A stretch of 64,000 nt of DNA from JBGMEA01 sp963674555 (GTDB taxonomy: Bacteria; Bacillota; Clostridia; Eubacteriales; Anaerofustaceae): positions 1,054,001 through 1,118,000 of the forward strand of contig OY771429.1 of NCBI GenBank assembly GCA_963674555.1. Reading direction: 5' to 3'. Position 1 is the first letter of the stretch, and each line of letters begins with the position of its first letter. The notes under the pieces were generated by a model. That model saw only the letters and a program-made list of their open reading frames with translations, searched no databases and was not told the DNA's origin. The position numbers and the translations under genes are program-made. This document shows positions 33,200-41,228 of the stretch, in pieces.

Positions 33200-34279
33200 T
33201 TATTGACTGTATTTAATTCTTGATTGTTTGTATAATTCTTCTCTGTATGCAGGTGTCAAGACACCGGCTCCATAGAAGCTGATCGCTGTTGATTTTCCAT
33301 CAACACAACATTGATCAACAAATTTCTTTGCTGCAGCTCTTTGATCTTCTTCCGAAGTCGTAGCAGGATCGAACTGTTCCGGAACTAATCCGATAACAAG
33401 TTTGTCCCCATATTTTTCGTGCAACATCATTGTATCATTCATCGGCATCGGACTCCATGAATCCCAACCGGCTGCGATGATGTTCGGTACTTGCAATTCG
33501 ATATGTCCGCAACTATGCAGATCACAGTACATACCTTTTGCATGTACATAATCCGTTAGTTTTTTCATAGCAGGAACGATCATTTCTTCCGCGGTAGCGG
33601 GAGAGAAGAACGGCGCTCTTTGTGAGCCCCAATCATCATGGAAACTAATTCCGTCAATATTATAATTTTCAACAAATTTGTCAAATATTTTAATATAGAA
33701 ATCAGCCAGATGATCCATTAAGTCTTTGACTGCATCTTTTTGGTCGTCATCGATCAAGGACATAACAGCACCTTCAAAGTCCATGAAAGAAATCAATCTT
33801 TCATAAAAACCTGTTAAGAATGTAGGTGCGTTATAAACATCAGATTTCAAATGATCTTTATTGAGTGCAGCAGAAGTTTCCCAATCCCAACTGTCAACAT
33901 CAGGGAATACTACTTTGTCATACCATTCGTTCGCATCTGAAAGTAACGGATCTCCGGGTTTAACCATTGATCCCCCAACTTGATCTACATACACCCATTC
34001 CACGCCGAACATATCTTTTCCGCCATATCTTTCACGTTCAAGTATTTGTGCTTCGAAAGAGAATCCTCTTGCACAGTTATCAGCGATGATCTGCGGTGTA
34101 AATATACCTGTTTCAACAGTTGTAAGCGTCCAAATCGGTTCTTGCTTCATAGCTGCTATATAGGCTTCTTTTCTTGTTACGGGATAATCAAATAAAGGCG
34201 TCCCTGGTGCCCCGGGAAAAAATCCGGGTACTTCACCGACGACTTTTAGTTCTTTTTCATCAAATTTTGGATTTGTCAT
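33200..34279 (-). CDS. UroD-family methyltransferase, HSCGH subtype, copy 2
   Basis: 359 residues, sister of 32027-33124, with PKFDEKELKVVGE, FPGAPGTPLFDYP, FHDDWGSQRAPFFSP, LHSCGH near residue 257 and CC in DQCCVDGK. I start at the ATG at 34279, preceded by AAGGAG at 8 bases; nine codons upstream are open. It is the first methyltransferase after the corrinoid protein gene, 78 bases downstream, so the two are the natural pair. The two sisters may handle different donors, or one may be the second methyltransferase that passes the methyl group on to tetrahydrofolate; the sequence does not decide. Confidence 0.83.
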   Translation of the reverse strand: MTNPKFDEKELKVVGEVPGFFPGAPGTPLFDYPVTRKEAYIAAMKQEPIWTLTTVETGIFTPQIIADNCARGFSFEAQILERERYGGKDMFGVEWVYVDQVGGSMVKPGDPLLSDANEWYDKVVFPDVDSWDWETSAALNKDHLKSDVYNAPTFLTGFYERLISFMDFEGAVMSLIDDDQKDAVKDLMDHLADFYIKIFDKFVENYNIDGISFHDDWGSQRAPFFSPATAEEMIVPAMKKLTDYVHAKGMYCDLHSCGHIELQVPNIIAAGWDSWSPMPMNDTMMLHEKYGDKLVIGLVPEQFDPATTSEEDQRAAAKKFVDQCCVDGKSTAISFYGAGVLTPAYREELYKQSRIKYSQ

Positions 34280-34357
34280 TTTCGTCTCCTTATTGTTTCG
34301 GATCATCTGAATATAAACTCAGATGATCCGCATGGTGCGTTTTTTAAAATGTATTGA

Positions 34358-34987
34358 CTATTGGACCATTTTTTTAGCTAAGATAGCGCCGGCACCAGCA
34401 TCGATAGCATAGCCGTCAGCACCGATCTCATCAGCAAACTCTTGAGAAATAGGCGCTCCGCCTACGATTACTTTGAATCCTTCAAGTCCGCTGTCTTTGA
34501 TCGCTTTTACTGTGTCTGTCATTGCTTGCATGGTTGTTGTAAGAAGTGCGGATAACGCTACTACTTTTACATCCGGATTTTCTTTGATCGCTGCTAAAAA
34601 TTCATCCGCTGAGGTATCAACCCCTAAATCGATCATTTCGAATCCTGCAGATTCGATCATGAGTGTAACAAGGTTCTTACCGATATCGTGTAAGTCTCCC
34701 GATACTGTTCCGATGATGCACTTACCAAGTGATAAGCTGCTGTCTCCGGCTAATAGCGGTTTTAATACCCCTACGCCTTTTTGCATTGCTTTTGCCGCTA
34801 CTAACATTTCAGGTACAAAAATTTCTCCTGATGAGAATTTGTCCCCTACTACGCTCATTGCGTCTACCATTGTTTGTAGGATCTCGTTTGCAGAACTACC
34901 TTCATCAAGTGCTCCTTGTACTAAGTCCTCAATGAGTTTTGTTTTGCCGTTTTCCACTGCTGTGGATACTTCTTGGATTTTTGACAT
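34358..34987 (-). CDS. Corrinoid (B12-binding) protein of a methyltransferase system
   Basis: 209 residues in two domains: an N-terminal helical cap (residues about 10-85, with VGDKFSSGEIFVPEML) and a C-terminal Rossmann B12-binding domain with the cobalt-ligand motif DLHDIGKN near residue 107, SALLTTTM and the GGAP loop. Length and layout match MtaC/MttC/MtvC-type proteins. Methyl-cobalt forms here are the intermediate between donor and acceptor. First gene of the probable operon with four UroD-family genes; GGGAGG lies 8 bases before the ATG. The transcript would have a leader of about 450 bases from the promoter at 35440-35468. Confidence 0.93.
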   Translation of the reverse strand: MSKIQEVSTAVENGKTKLIEDLVQGALDEGSSANEILQTMVDAMSVVGDKFSSGEIFVPEMLVAAKAMQKGVGVLKPLLAGDSSLSLGKCIIGTVSGDLHDIGKNLVTLMIESAGFEMIDLGVDTSADEFLAAIKENPDVKVVALSALLTTTMQAMTDTVKAIKDSGLEGFKVIVGGAPISQEFADEIGADGYAIDAGAGAILAKKMVQ

Positions 34988-35372
34988 GTGTATGCCTCCC
35001 TTTATAAATATTGTTTTTTTTCTTTAAATTTTAACATATTTTTTTCTTTACTGTAAGTAAAATTATTTTATTATTTACTTTAGTCCTCAAAATACATTTC
35101 TGAAAGCAATATTGATCTTCGGCAGAATGCAAATATTATTCGAGAACTGATTATATGGGGATCCAAACAATGGCAATCTTGTTTGAACCCCCGGAGGACA
35201 TATGAGTATGTTTAACATAATTTATAAATAAATATAAATCCTTTACAAAATACAGTATAATTTGATTCACCGAGTAAATAAGCTATTAAAACAACTAACG
35301 AACTTGGTGCAAAACGATTTGATATCTCTATATAAAAACTCGTGCATGGTCTTTATATTATAAATAATTAAT

Positions 35373-35386
35373 TTATCTTGCGATAA
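35373..35386. promoter_or_regulatory. Operator-like site 2, TTATC-TTGC-GATAA
   Basis: Same arms and spacer length as the site at 35427-35440, 54 bases away centre to centre (about five helical turns). Downstream of the expected start of the operon transcript. Confidence 0.5.
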
Positions 35387-35426
35387 TATTTAATAGAATG
35401 ATATAATATTATTCATAGATTATAAA

Positions 35427-35440
35427 TTATCATGTGATAA
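35427..35440. promoter_or_regulatory. Operator-like site 1, TTATC-ATGT-GATAA
   Basis: Embedded in a longer inverted repeat AATTATCA-TG-TGATAATT. It touches the -10 box of the operon promoter and covers the likely transcription start, a position where a bound TetR protein would block transcription. Confidence 0.6.
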
Positions 35441-35468
35441 TTATAGCAATCCTTCAAACGCCTGTCAA
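35440..35468 (-). promoter_or_regulatory. Consensus promoter of the corrinoid/UroD operon
   Basis: Minus strand: TTGACA (plus 35463-35468), 17-base spacer, TATAAT (plus 35440-35445). Confidence 0.8.
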
Positions 35469-35723
35469 TAAAAATTATATGCATAATCAAAATAAAAATA
35501 TTTCATACAAGATTATTTATATGGCTTTCGATTGTAACTTATTCCGATATTTATTGGCAAATATGTTAATTTAATATATAAATATGCTTTATATATTAAA
35601 TAATATTGTAAATATAGGCTTGATAATGTTAAAATACCTCATGCAAACCATAAAAATTGATATTATTTAATTTGGGTGAGGGGTTGGTGTATCAAGCATT
35701 AATTAGATATTGAGGGGATAGAG

Positions 35724-36425
35724 ATGCAAACAAAACAAAAAATATATGAGGTTGCAAAAAAACTTTTCTTGGAAGATGGGCTGTATGAAGTGACCAACAA
35801 GCAAATTGCTGAAAAAGCAAATGTAACGCACGGATTGATACGGTACTACTTCCAAAACAAAATAAATATTGCATTGACCGTCTTAAGAGAAAATTACGAA
35901 TTGGTATCCTCTTGTCTAGAAGAATCGTTAGATTGGTCAGAAGATCCGTTTTTATTCTATATTACGATGGATAACTTATTGAATCAGATCAAGAACAGTG
36001 ATGAAAAATTGAGAAGATTTTTGATAGACATCACGCGCGAACGCATTGATTTTGATCCGAATTCATTGAATCAAAAATATAACAGAGCACTTATGCAAAT
36101 GATGAACGATGGCAATAAAGATCTTGAAAAGAAATACAGGACTTTTGTTGCCATAGTATATGGCTCCGCGCAATTCCTTCAAATTGAAATGGAACAGGGA
36201 TTGGATCTTACATTCGATGAGTTTTTTGAGAAAATGGTACGTTTATATGTGTTTACGCTTGATTTAAAATGGGATGAAGAAAAAATACAATATTATATCA
36301 ATAAATCAAAACAACTCAGTGAAGAAGTAATGAATGCCCATCCGCAACTTTGGGATACGAAAAACTATTTATATATGAGTCAGTTCCCCGAAAGATCTAT
36401 AACCGAAGATCTATTGAATTTGTAA
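35724..36425 (+). CDS. TetR-family regulator of the methyltransferase operon
   Basis: 233 residues with an N-terminal TetR helix-turn-helix (KQIAEKANVTHGLIRYYF, about residues 26-43) and a long helical effector domain. It is divergent from the corrinoid/UroD operon, with GAGGGG about 7 bases before the ATG. The paired TTATC-N4-GATAA sites in the shared intergenic region are the obvious operator candidates. Ligand unknown, presumably the methylated substrate or a product. A strong terminator follows. Confidence 0.88.
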   Translation: MQTKQKIYEVAKKLFLEDGLYEVTNKQIAEKANVTHGLIRYYFQNKINIALTVLRENYELVSSCLEESLDWSEDPFLFYITMDNLLNQIKNSDEKLRRFLIDITRERIDFDPNSLNQKYNRALMQMMNDGNKDLEKKYRTFVAIVYGSAQFLQIEMEQGLDLTFDEFFEKMVRLYVFTLDLKWDEEKIQYYINKSKQLSEEVMNAHPQLWDTKNYLYMSQFPERSITEDLLNL

Positions 36426-36468
36426 CTACTTGTTTCTCAGTATTAGATCGTTAATTGCTATACCAGAT

Positions 36469-36514
36469 AAAAAGTAAGCACTTCAGTCGTATTGGCTAAA
36501 GTGCTTACTTTTTA
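36469..36514 (+). terminator. Terminator after TetR gene
   Basis: Arms AAAAGTAAGCACTT / AAGTGCTTACTTTT with a 15-base loop and T-run. Confidence 0.85.
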
Positions 36515-36555
36515 TATATTATATAAAGAGAGATCTTTTGATTCGATTAAACAAT

Positions 36556-37425
36556 TCAAATACCAAGTAGCATACCGGGTGTTTCTTTTGCCATTTTATT
36601 TATATCTTTTTCGCTGATCCCACAATCTTCAATAAGTTTCTTCAAAAAATATCGCATCATGTCGGTCGGTGATCCTGCACCTTTTTGACCGGAATCCGTA
36701 TTAATAACCAGCTGTTCTACTGAAACATTTTTTACGATTTCTTTCAAAAAATCGTAGGTTAAAAGTCCGTCCATTTTCGGTGATGGCCACAAAATTGCGG
36801 TCAACTCGATAAAGGCTCCGAGTTTACTCCATCGAACGACTTGTTCCATGCTTGCATTCGTTGTCGCAAAGAATGGATGATTTACAATAATATTCTTTAC
36901 TCCGATATCGGTAGCGTACTGAATGAGAGTATCGATTTCTTGCGAACATCCATGGCCGGTAAATAACATCATCCCGGGATTTTTTGCTAAGTAATCTAAC
37001 AATATTTTTACTTCAGGTATCAATTCTCCATCATCCGTTAAATAATACGCAGGCTTTTCAGGAACAGAATCTACATCCGAATGAGAGAAATGCTTTGAGT
37101 CAATATGTTGCTTTGATGATACAGTAGGCATGCTGATGAATTTAGCACCCATTTTATAAGCCGTATCAACTGCGTTTAGATTAAATGTCCCAACAGCACT
37201 ATTAAGACAAAGACCGCCGAATACTCTGACATTGCCATTGCTTAGATATCTATCAGCGATAGTGCTACTCATAATTGTGGGAAAAAAGTGATCCTTTGTA
37301 ACAAAAGCCTTATACTTTGCTTCTTCAGCCAACTTAAGCATTTGCACAACATCAACTTCTCGCTCTGCCGAAGAAGGCCCCGTGTGAATATGAATATCAA
37401 TTACACCTTCTAAGATTTGATCCAT
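36556..37425 (-). CDS. Metal-dependent hydrolase of the amidohydrolase/PHP-like superfamily (DUF6282-like)
   Basis: 289 residues forming a TIM-barrel hydrolase by its motifs: DIHIHTGPS near residue 11 (metal-binding HxH), TKDHFF, FTGHGCSQE and VNHPFF carrying further His residues, and NTDSG near residue 243 with the catalytic-type Asp. This resembles the DUF6282 group; I am not certain of the exact family. Reaction unknown. It stands alone on the minus strand beside the methyltransferase regulator, so it may process a substrate or product of that cluster (inference only). Confidence 0.7.
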   Translation of the reverse strand: MDQILEGVIDIHIHTGPSSAEREVDVVQMLKLAEEAKYKAFVTKDHFFPTIMSSTIADRYLSNGNVRVFGGLCLNSAVGTFNLNAVDTAYKMGAKFISMPTVSSKQHIDSKHFSHSDVDSVPEKPAYYLTDDGELIPEVKILLDYLAKNPGMMLFTGHGCSQEIDTLIQYATDIGVKNIIVNHPFFATTNASMEQVVRWSKLGAFIELTAILWPSPKMDGLLTYDFLKEIVKNVSVEQLVINTDSGQKGAGSPTDMMRYFLKKLIEDCGISEKDINKMAKETPGMLLGI

Positions 37426-37643
37426 AATATCACCCTTTCTTTCGCTAAGGTAAATCGATTTACATAACTATTATATGTGAATTTGTATATAAAGTATAAT
37501 ATATTATTTTTATGTTTATATAATGCGTAAACTATAAGCGAGTGTTTGTTATTTATGAATATTTAAATATTTTAATGTCTAGTCATATTTCTGACATTTT
37601 ACTTCTGTATGATTAGCAAAGATTCAAATAAAGGAGAAAACAA

Positions 37644-38060
37644 ATGAAAAAGAAAAGAATCATATTTGTATCTTTGCTTGTAGCTGCGATCACTCTATTC
37701 GGCGCGGGTACAGTATTTGCCTCAACTGAAGCCAGAGGCGGAAGGACATTGGAAGAGAAACTGACAGCAATAGAAGAAAGAGTAGACGAAGGAAGCATGA
37801 CAAGAGACGAGGCGGATGCGATCATTGAAAAAATCACTTCATGTGATGAAGATTGCGACGAAGCGGGAGCATGTGAAGATCGCCCCGAAGACGGTTACGG
37901 TATTTTCGGAAGCGGTTTGAAAGATGGTGATGGAGCTCATTACGGTGACATGAATGAAAACGAAGCACACTACGCATATTCGGACGGGACCGGAAACGGT
38001 TACGGCAACGGATCCAATGGGTCACAAGACAGAGTCGGCGACGGAACCTGCTTAGAATAA
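37644..38060 (+). CDS. Secreted small acidic protein with Cys cluster (DUF2680-like region)
   Basis: 138 residues: a clear signal peptide (KKKR, hydrophobic stretch, cleavage near TVFAS at about residue 27), a helical repeat-like region of about 35 residues (LEEKLTAIEERVDEGSMTRD) similar to DUF2680 proteins, an acidic Cys cluster (CDEDCDEAGACED, residues about 69-81), then a Gly/Asn/Tyr-rich tail ending in a lone Cys. AAAGGAG precedes the ATG. Function unknown; metal binding by the Cys/Asp cluster is conceivable. Followed by a terminator. Confidence 0.78.
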   Translation: MKKKRIIFVSLLVAAITLFGAGTVFASTEARGGRTLEEKLTAIEERVDEGSMTRDEADAIIEKITSCDEDCDEAGACEDRPEDGYGIFGSGLKDGDGAHYGDMNENEAHYAYSDGTGNGYGNGSNGSQDRVGDGTCLE

Positions 38061-38084
38061 AATATGCGTACAAAAAAAACAAAC

Positions 38085-38117
38085 AAAAAAAGAGTCCTAT
38101 ATAGGGTTCTTTTTTTG
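38085..38117 (+). terminator. Terminator after secreted protein gene
   Basis: AAAAAAAGA-CCTATATAGG-TCTTTTTTT stem and T-run. Confidence 0.8.
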
Positions 38118-38162
38118 TTATATCGATCAAAAAATATATTTTTAAATTTGATAATTAAAATA

Positions 38163-38192
38163 TTGACAATTTTAATTCTAAATGTTAGAATT
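38163..38192 (+). promoter_or_regulatory. Promoter and MarR operator of the efflux operon
   Basis: TTGACA (38163-38168), 17-base spacer, TAGAAT (38186-38191). The 19-base element AATTCTAAATGTTAGAATT (38174-38192; arms AATTCTAA/TTAGAATT) covers the spacer and the -10 box, as expected for an autoregulating MarR repressor. Confidence 0.75.
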
Positions 38193-38234
38193 CGTACTAA
38201 TATATAAAAAATATATAATGTGAAGGAGTATTTT

Positions 38235-38705
38235 ATGAAATCGATCGAAACCAATATAGCGGAGTTAATGTCTATGCTTCCGATGTTTATCGATGCTTTA
38301 CTGGAAGATTATGAGCTAGGGATCGACATAAAATTAAACCACAGTGAATCCACTACATTAATGTTTATAAAAAAACACTCAGGTGATCCAATGACCGAAT
38401 ACAGTAAAAAAATTGCGATATCAAAGGCATCCTTCACATATGTCGCTGACAAATTGGAAAAAAAAGGGTTGATCCAAAGGATCCCCGTCAATGAAGATCG
38501 CAGAAAACATGCGCTGATACTTACGGAAAAAGGAGAAATGCTTACGAAAAAAATTATAGCGGAGCATAATCAACACATCGCAAATAAGATAGCGCATTTA
38601 TCGCAAGATCAATTAAAGGATTTAAAAAATGCATTGGAGATTCTGGTAAAAACAACAGACTTTATAAAAGAAAGGACTGATACAATTGAGCGAAATGAAT
38701 CATAA
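38235..38705 (+). CDS. MarR-family transcriptional regulator
   Basis: 156 residues with a winged helix-turn-helix (KIAISKASFTYVADKLEKKG recognition part and the DRRKHALILTEKG wing). The ATG at 38235 has AAGGAG 8 bases upstream; a GTG at 38220 would overlap that site. The stop overlaps the MATE transporter gene by 20 bases, so the pair is one operon, a usual layout for drug-responsive efflux. Its operator is the palindrome at 38174-38192. Confidence 0.9.
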   Translation: MKSIETNIAELMSMLPMFIDALLEDYELGIDIKLNHSESTTLMFIKKHSGDPMTEYSKKIAISKASFTYVADKLEKKGLIQRIPVNEDRRKHALILTEKGEMLTKKIIAEHNQHIANKIAHLSQDQLKDLKNALEILVKTTDFIKERTDTIERNES

Positions 38706-40143
38706 GGACGAAAAACCAAAAAAAATGCCCGGTTTTGGCAAACCCGGCCCCGGAGGACCTGGAGGACCCGGAGGATCCGAAGATCGGATACACATCTTAG
38801 AATCAATGCCCGTGAATAAGGCTATTTGGAAACTGGGCATTCCAACGATGCTTGCCATGTTGGTGCAAGTGATCTACAACATGACCGATACCTTTTTTAT
38901 AGGTAAATTAAATAATCCTAATATGGTAGCGGCTATTTCCATTTGTATGCCGATCGCTATGATTGTGCAAACATTCGGTAATATCTTTGCAATTGGGGGC
39001 GCATCCCTGATTTCAAGATTGATCGGAGCAGGGGAAAGAGAAAATGCAAACCATGCAGCTGCAATTTCATTCTGGGCAGCGCTTTCTATCTGTACCGTAT
39101 CGGCTATGGTCGGATTAATATTTATTGATCCATTGCTGTCGATCGTAGGTGCAAGTGCAAATACGATGGTATATGCAAAAAGTTATTTGACCGTAGTTTT
39201 ATTGGGCGGACCCTTCATGGGCATGCAGATGGCTCTGGGCGGATTGTTACGATCAGAAGGTGCTACCAAAGAATCAATGATCGGTATGATGACAGGAAGC
39301 GTCATCAATATGATCCTGGACCCGATCTTCATTCTGCTGTTGAATTTCGGGATCGTTGGAGCCGCCTTAGCGACTACCATCGGTAATATGATCGGCTTCA
39401 CGTATTACATTTTCTTCTATTTAAAGAAAAAAGGTATCATCTCGATTTCTCCCAAGTATTTCACATTTGAAAAACAATATTATGCTAATATCTTTAAAAT
39501 CGGTATACCTGCTTCATTAGGTATGGTCCTAATGAGCGTGGGAATGATCGTATCCAACATATTCGCAGCCGGTTTCGGCGATATTGTAATCGCGGCAAAC
39601 GGTATTGTTATGAGGGTCACAAGCATCGCTTTTATGATGGTAATGGGGTTGGCGCAAGGCTGTCAACCGATTATGGGTTACAGTTACGGATGTAAAAAAT
39701 ATTCACGGTTGTTTGATACGATCAAACATGCAGCGATATCCAGTAGCCTTATCGGAACAGCATTCGGCATCATTTTCTATATTTTTGCCAAAGGTTGGAT
39801 CCAAGTATTTATGATAGATCCGGATGTCGTCGAGTTGGGTGTAAGAGTCATGAGAGCTCGAGCTCTGGCAATGCCTATCTTCGGCGTTCAAATGATACTT
39901 ATGACGATGTTCCAATCGCTTGGAAAATCTGTGGAATCTCTGATCATCTCACTGGGAAGACAAGGACTGTTCTTTATCCCCTCTATCATTATCTTCAGTA
40001 ACTTATGGGGTTTGGATGGATTTATTTATTCACAACCGTTTTCGGATGTATTCACAACAATGTTGGCAGTTGTATTGTTTCTTCTCATGCGCAAAAAAAT
40101 TATGGCGCAAACAAGCGAAGGGGCAGTCGATTCTATCGCATAA
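38686..40143 (+). CDS. MATE-family multidrug/cation antiporter with Pro/Gly-rich N-terminus
   Basis: 485 residues, 12 predicted helices, two MatE repeats; the first repeat begins with KAIWKLGIPTMLAMLVQVIYN and a DTFFIG motif, the second near residue 265 with NIFKIGIPASLGM. Such proteins export cationic drugs with Na+ or H+. An unusual cytoplasmic head of about 40 residues contains MPGFGKPGPGGPGGPGG. Start is probably the TTG at 38686 (AAAGGA 8 bases upstream) with an ATG at 38695 as alternative. Cotranscribed and overlapping with marR. Confidence 0.9.
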   Translation: MSEMNHKDEKPKKMPGFGKPGPGGPGGPGGSEDRIHILESMPVNKAIWKLGIPTMLAMLVQVIYNMTDTFFIGKLNNPNMVAAISICMPIAMIVQTFGNIFAIGGASLISRLIGAGERENANHAAAISFWAALSICTVSAMVGLIFIDPLLSIVGASANTMVYAKSYLTVVLLGGPFMGMQMALGGLLRSEGATKESMIGMMTGSVINMILDPIFILLLNFGIVGAALATTIGNMIGFTYYIFFYLKKKGIISISPKYFTFEKQYYANIFKIGIPASLGMVLMSVGMIVSNIFAAGFGDIVIAANGIVMRVTSIAFMMVMGLAQGCQPIMGYSYGCKKYSRLFDTIKHAAISSSLIGTAFGIIFYIFAKGWIQVFMIDPDVVELGVRVMRARALAMPIFGVQMILMTMFQSLGKSVESLIISLGRQGLFFIPSIIIFSNLWGLDGFIYSQPFSDVFTTMLAVVLFLLMRKKIMAQTSEGAVDSIA

Positions 40144-40182
40144 AAAGATTATATTTATACCATAAATAAACCCTATTATAAT

Positions 40183-40214
40183 AAAGATCATATCGTAAGA
40201 TATGATCTTTATAT
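40183..40214 (+). terminator. Terminator after MATE gene
   Basis: Perfect arms AAAGATCATATC / GATATGATCTTT, GTAA loop, AT-rich tail. Confidence 0.78.
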
Positions 40215-40264
40215 TTATTGATAATTGAATGAACAATATTTGCATGCGATCTCGAAAGAACGCA

Positions 40265-41008
40265 CTATTCGAATAGTTTATTACTCAAAGTAAAAAATGA
40301 CACATTGTCGTATTTATAGATACGACCTTCTTGTCCGAATCGTTCTAGATGTTCAGGGCTAATTTCATTTCGTAATAACTTGCTGACACCTTGATTAAGT
40401 ATTTTGATCGTTTCAGGCTGAACGATCAAATCATTATGGGATGCATAAATGATATCAAACTCATCTATTCTTTCACTCAATTTCGCCATACTCGCTTGAA
40501 ATGCTTCAAAACTTCGAATACTTCCAAGCATAATTATAGGACCCCCTGACTGAATACTGTCACCACCGATCAAAAAACGTTTCTCTTTTTCAAGAAGAGC
40601 AATGCTACCGGGGGAATGTCCAGGAATCAGTATCACTTCGAATCGATATGTCCCTAAATCGATGATAGCACCTTCCCAAACAGGATCCATTGAAACTGTT
40701 TCTTCCGCTTCCGACGCATAATAATCAAATTCACTGGGATGCATCAACCGCTTGTTAAAATATTTCGCACCACCAATATGATCACCATGCGCATGTGTGA
40801 AGAGTGCAGTGATCGGAAGATCAGTGATCTTTTCAATAATTTCTTTTAGATCCCCAACTCCTGTACCACTATCTACAAGCAAAGCATCTTTATTCCCGAG
40901 GAAAACAAAGCTACGGATATCTTCATTTAATTCAATAACATAAAAATCTTTTGTAATTTTTTTACTGTATATTCCGACATATGCAACCACCCCTTTTCTT
41001 AATAACAT
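40265..41008 (-). CDS. Metallo-beta-lactamase-fold hydrolase
   Basis: 247 residues with the fold's metal motifs: TALFTHAHGDHIGGA (HxHxDH), a second His in IPGHSPG, an Asp in LIGGDS and a final His in YASHND. The group includes glyoxalase II-like and quinolone- or lactone-type hydrolases; the substrate cannot be named. AGGAAG lies 6 bases before the ATG. It stands alone, divergent from the dienelactone-hydrolase-type gene. Confidence 0.87.
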   Translation of the reverse strand: MLLRKGVVAYVGIYSKKITKDFYVIELNEDIRSFVFLGNKDALLVDSGTGVGDLKEIIEKITDLPITALFTHAHGDHIGGAKYFNKRLMHPSEFDYYASEAEETVSMDPVWEGAIIDLGTYRFEVILIPGHSPGSIALLEKEKRFLIGGDSIQSGGPIIMLGSIRSFEAFQASMAKLSERIDEFDIIYASHNDLIVQPETIKILNQGVSKLLRNEISPEHLERFGQEGRIYKYDNVSFFTLSNKLFE

Positions 41009-41228
41009 ATTTACTTCCTATCTTACCAGTATAACTGATAATGCAATTATTACCATCTATTCTAACATCTTGCTGTGTTTTGGAGCACAGCAACTATTTT
41101 TGTTACAATTACGTATCAAAAACAAATCTTTACAAATAGCTAAGTTGTTGAATTAAATTAATGCGATATAAAAAATTCGATATTTAATGTTATAATATTT
41201 AAAAAGAACTTTTCAAAGGAGGTTTATC

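Larger units (their letters stand above)
34988..35723. promoter_or_regulatory. Divergent control region of the methyltransferase operon and its TetR gene
   Basis: 736 gene-free, very AT-rich bases. It contains a consensus promoter for the operon, two TTATC-N4-GATAA operator-like sites, a G/C-rich hairpin (35157-35191; GGGG and AAACAA pairing with TTGTTT and CCCC) in the operon leader, and a 12-base inverted repeat TTAATATATAAA-N5 (35571-35599) near the TetR gene. On the plus strand a GGAGG precedes a 9-codon ORF (35202-35231), which I do not count as a gene. No B12-riboswitch box was recognised in the leader. Confidence 0.6.

Noticed and set aside
35202..35231. Nine-codon ORF with an excellent GGAGG upstream
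   Set aside because: Too short to call a gene, and on the strand opposite the operon leader. It may be chance or a remnant; mentioned only with the control region.
34988..35434. Cobalamin riboswitch upstream of the corrinoid operon
   Set aside because: The conserved GCCACTG B12 box was not found on the operon strand; I keep only a generic structured-leader observation.
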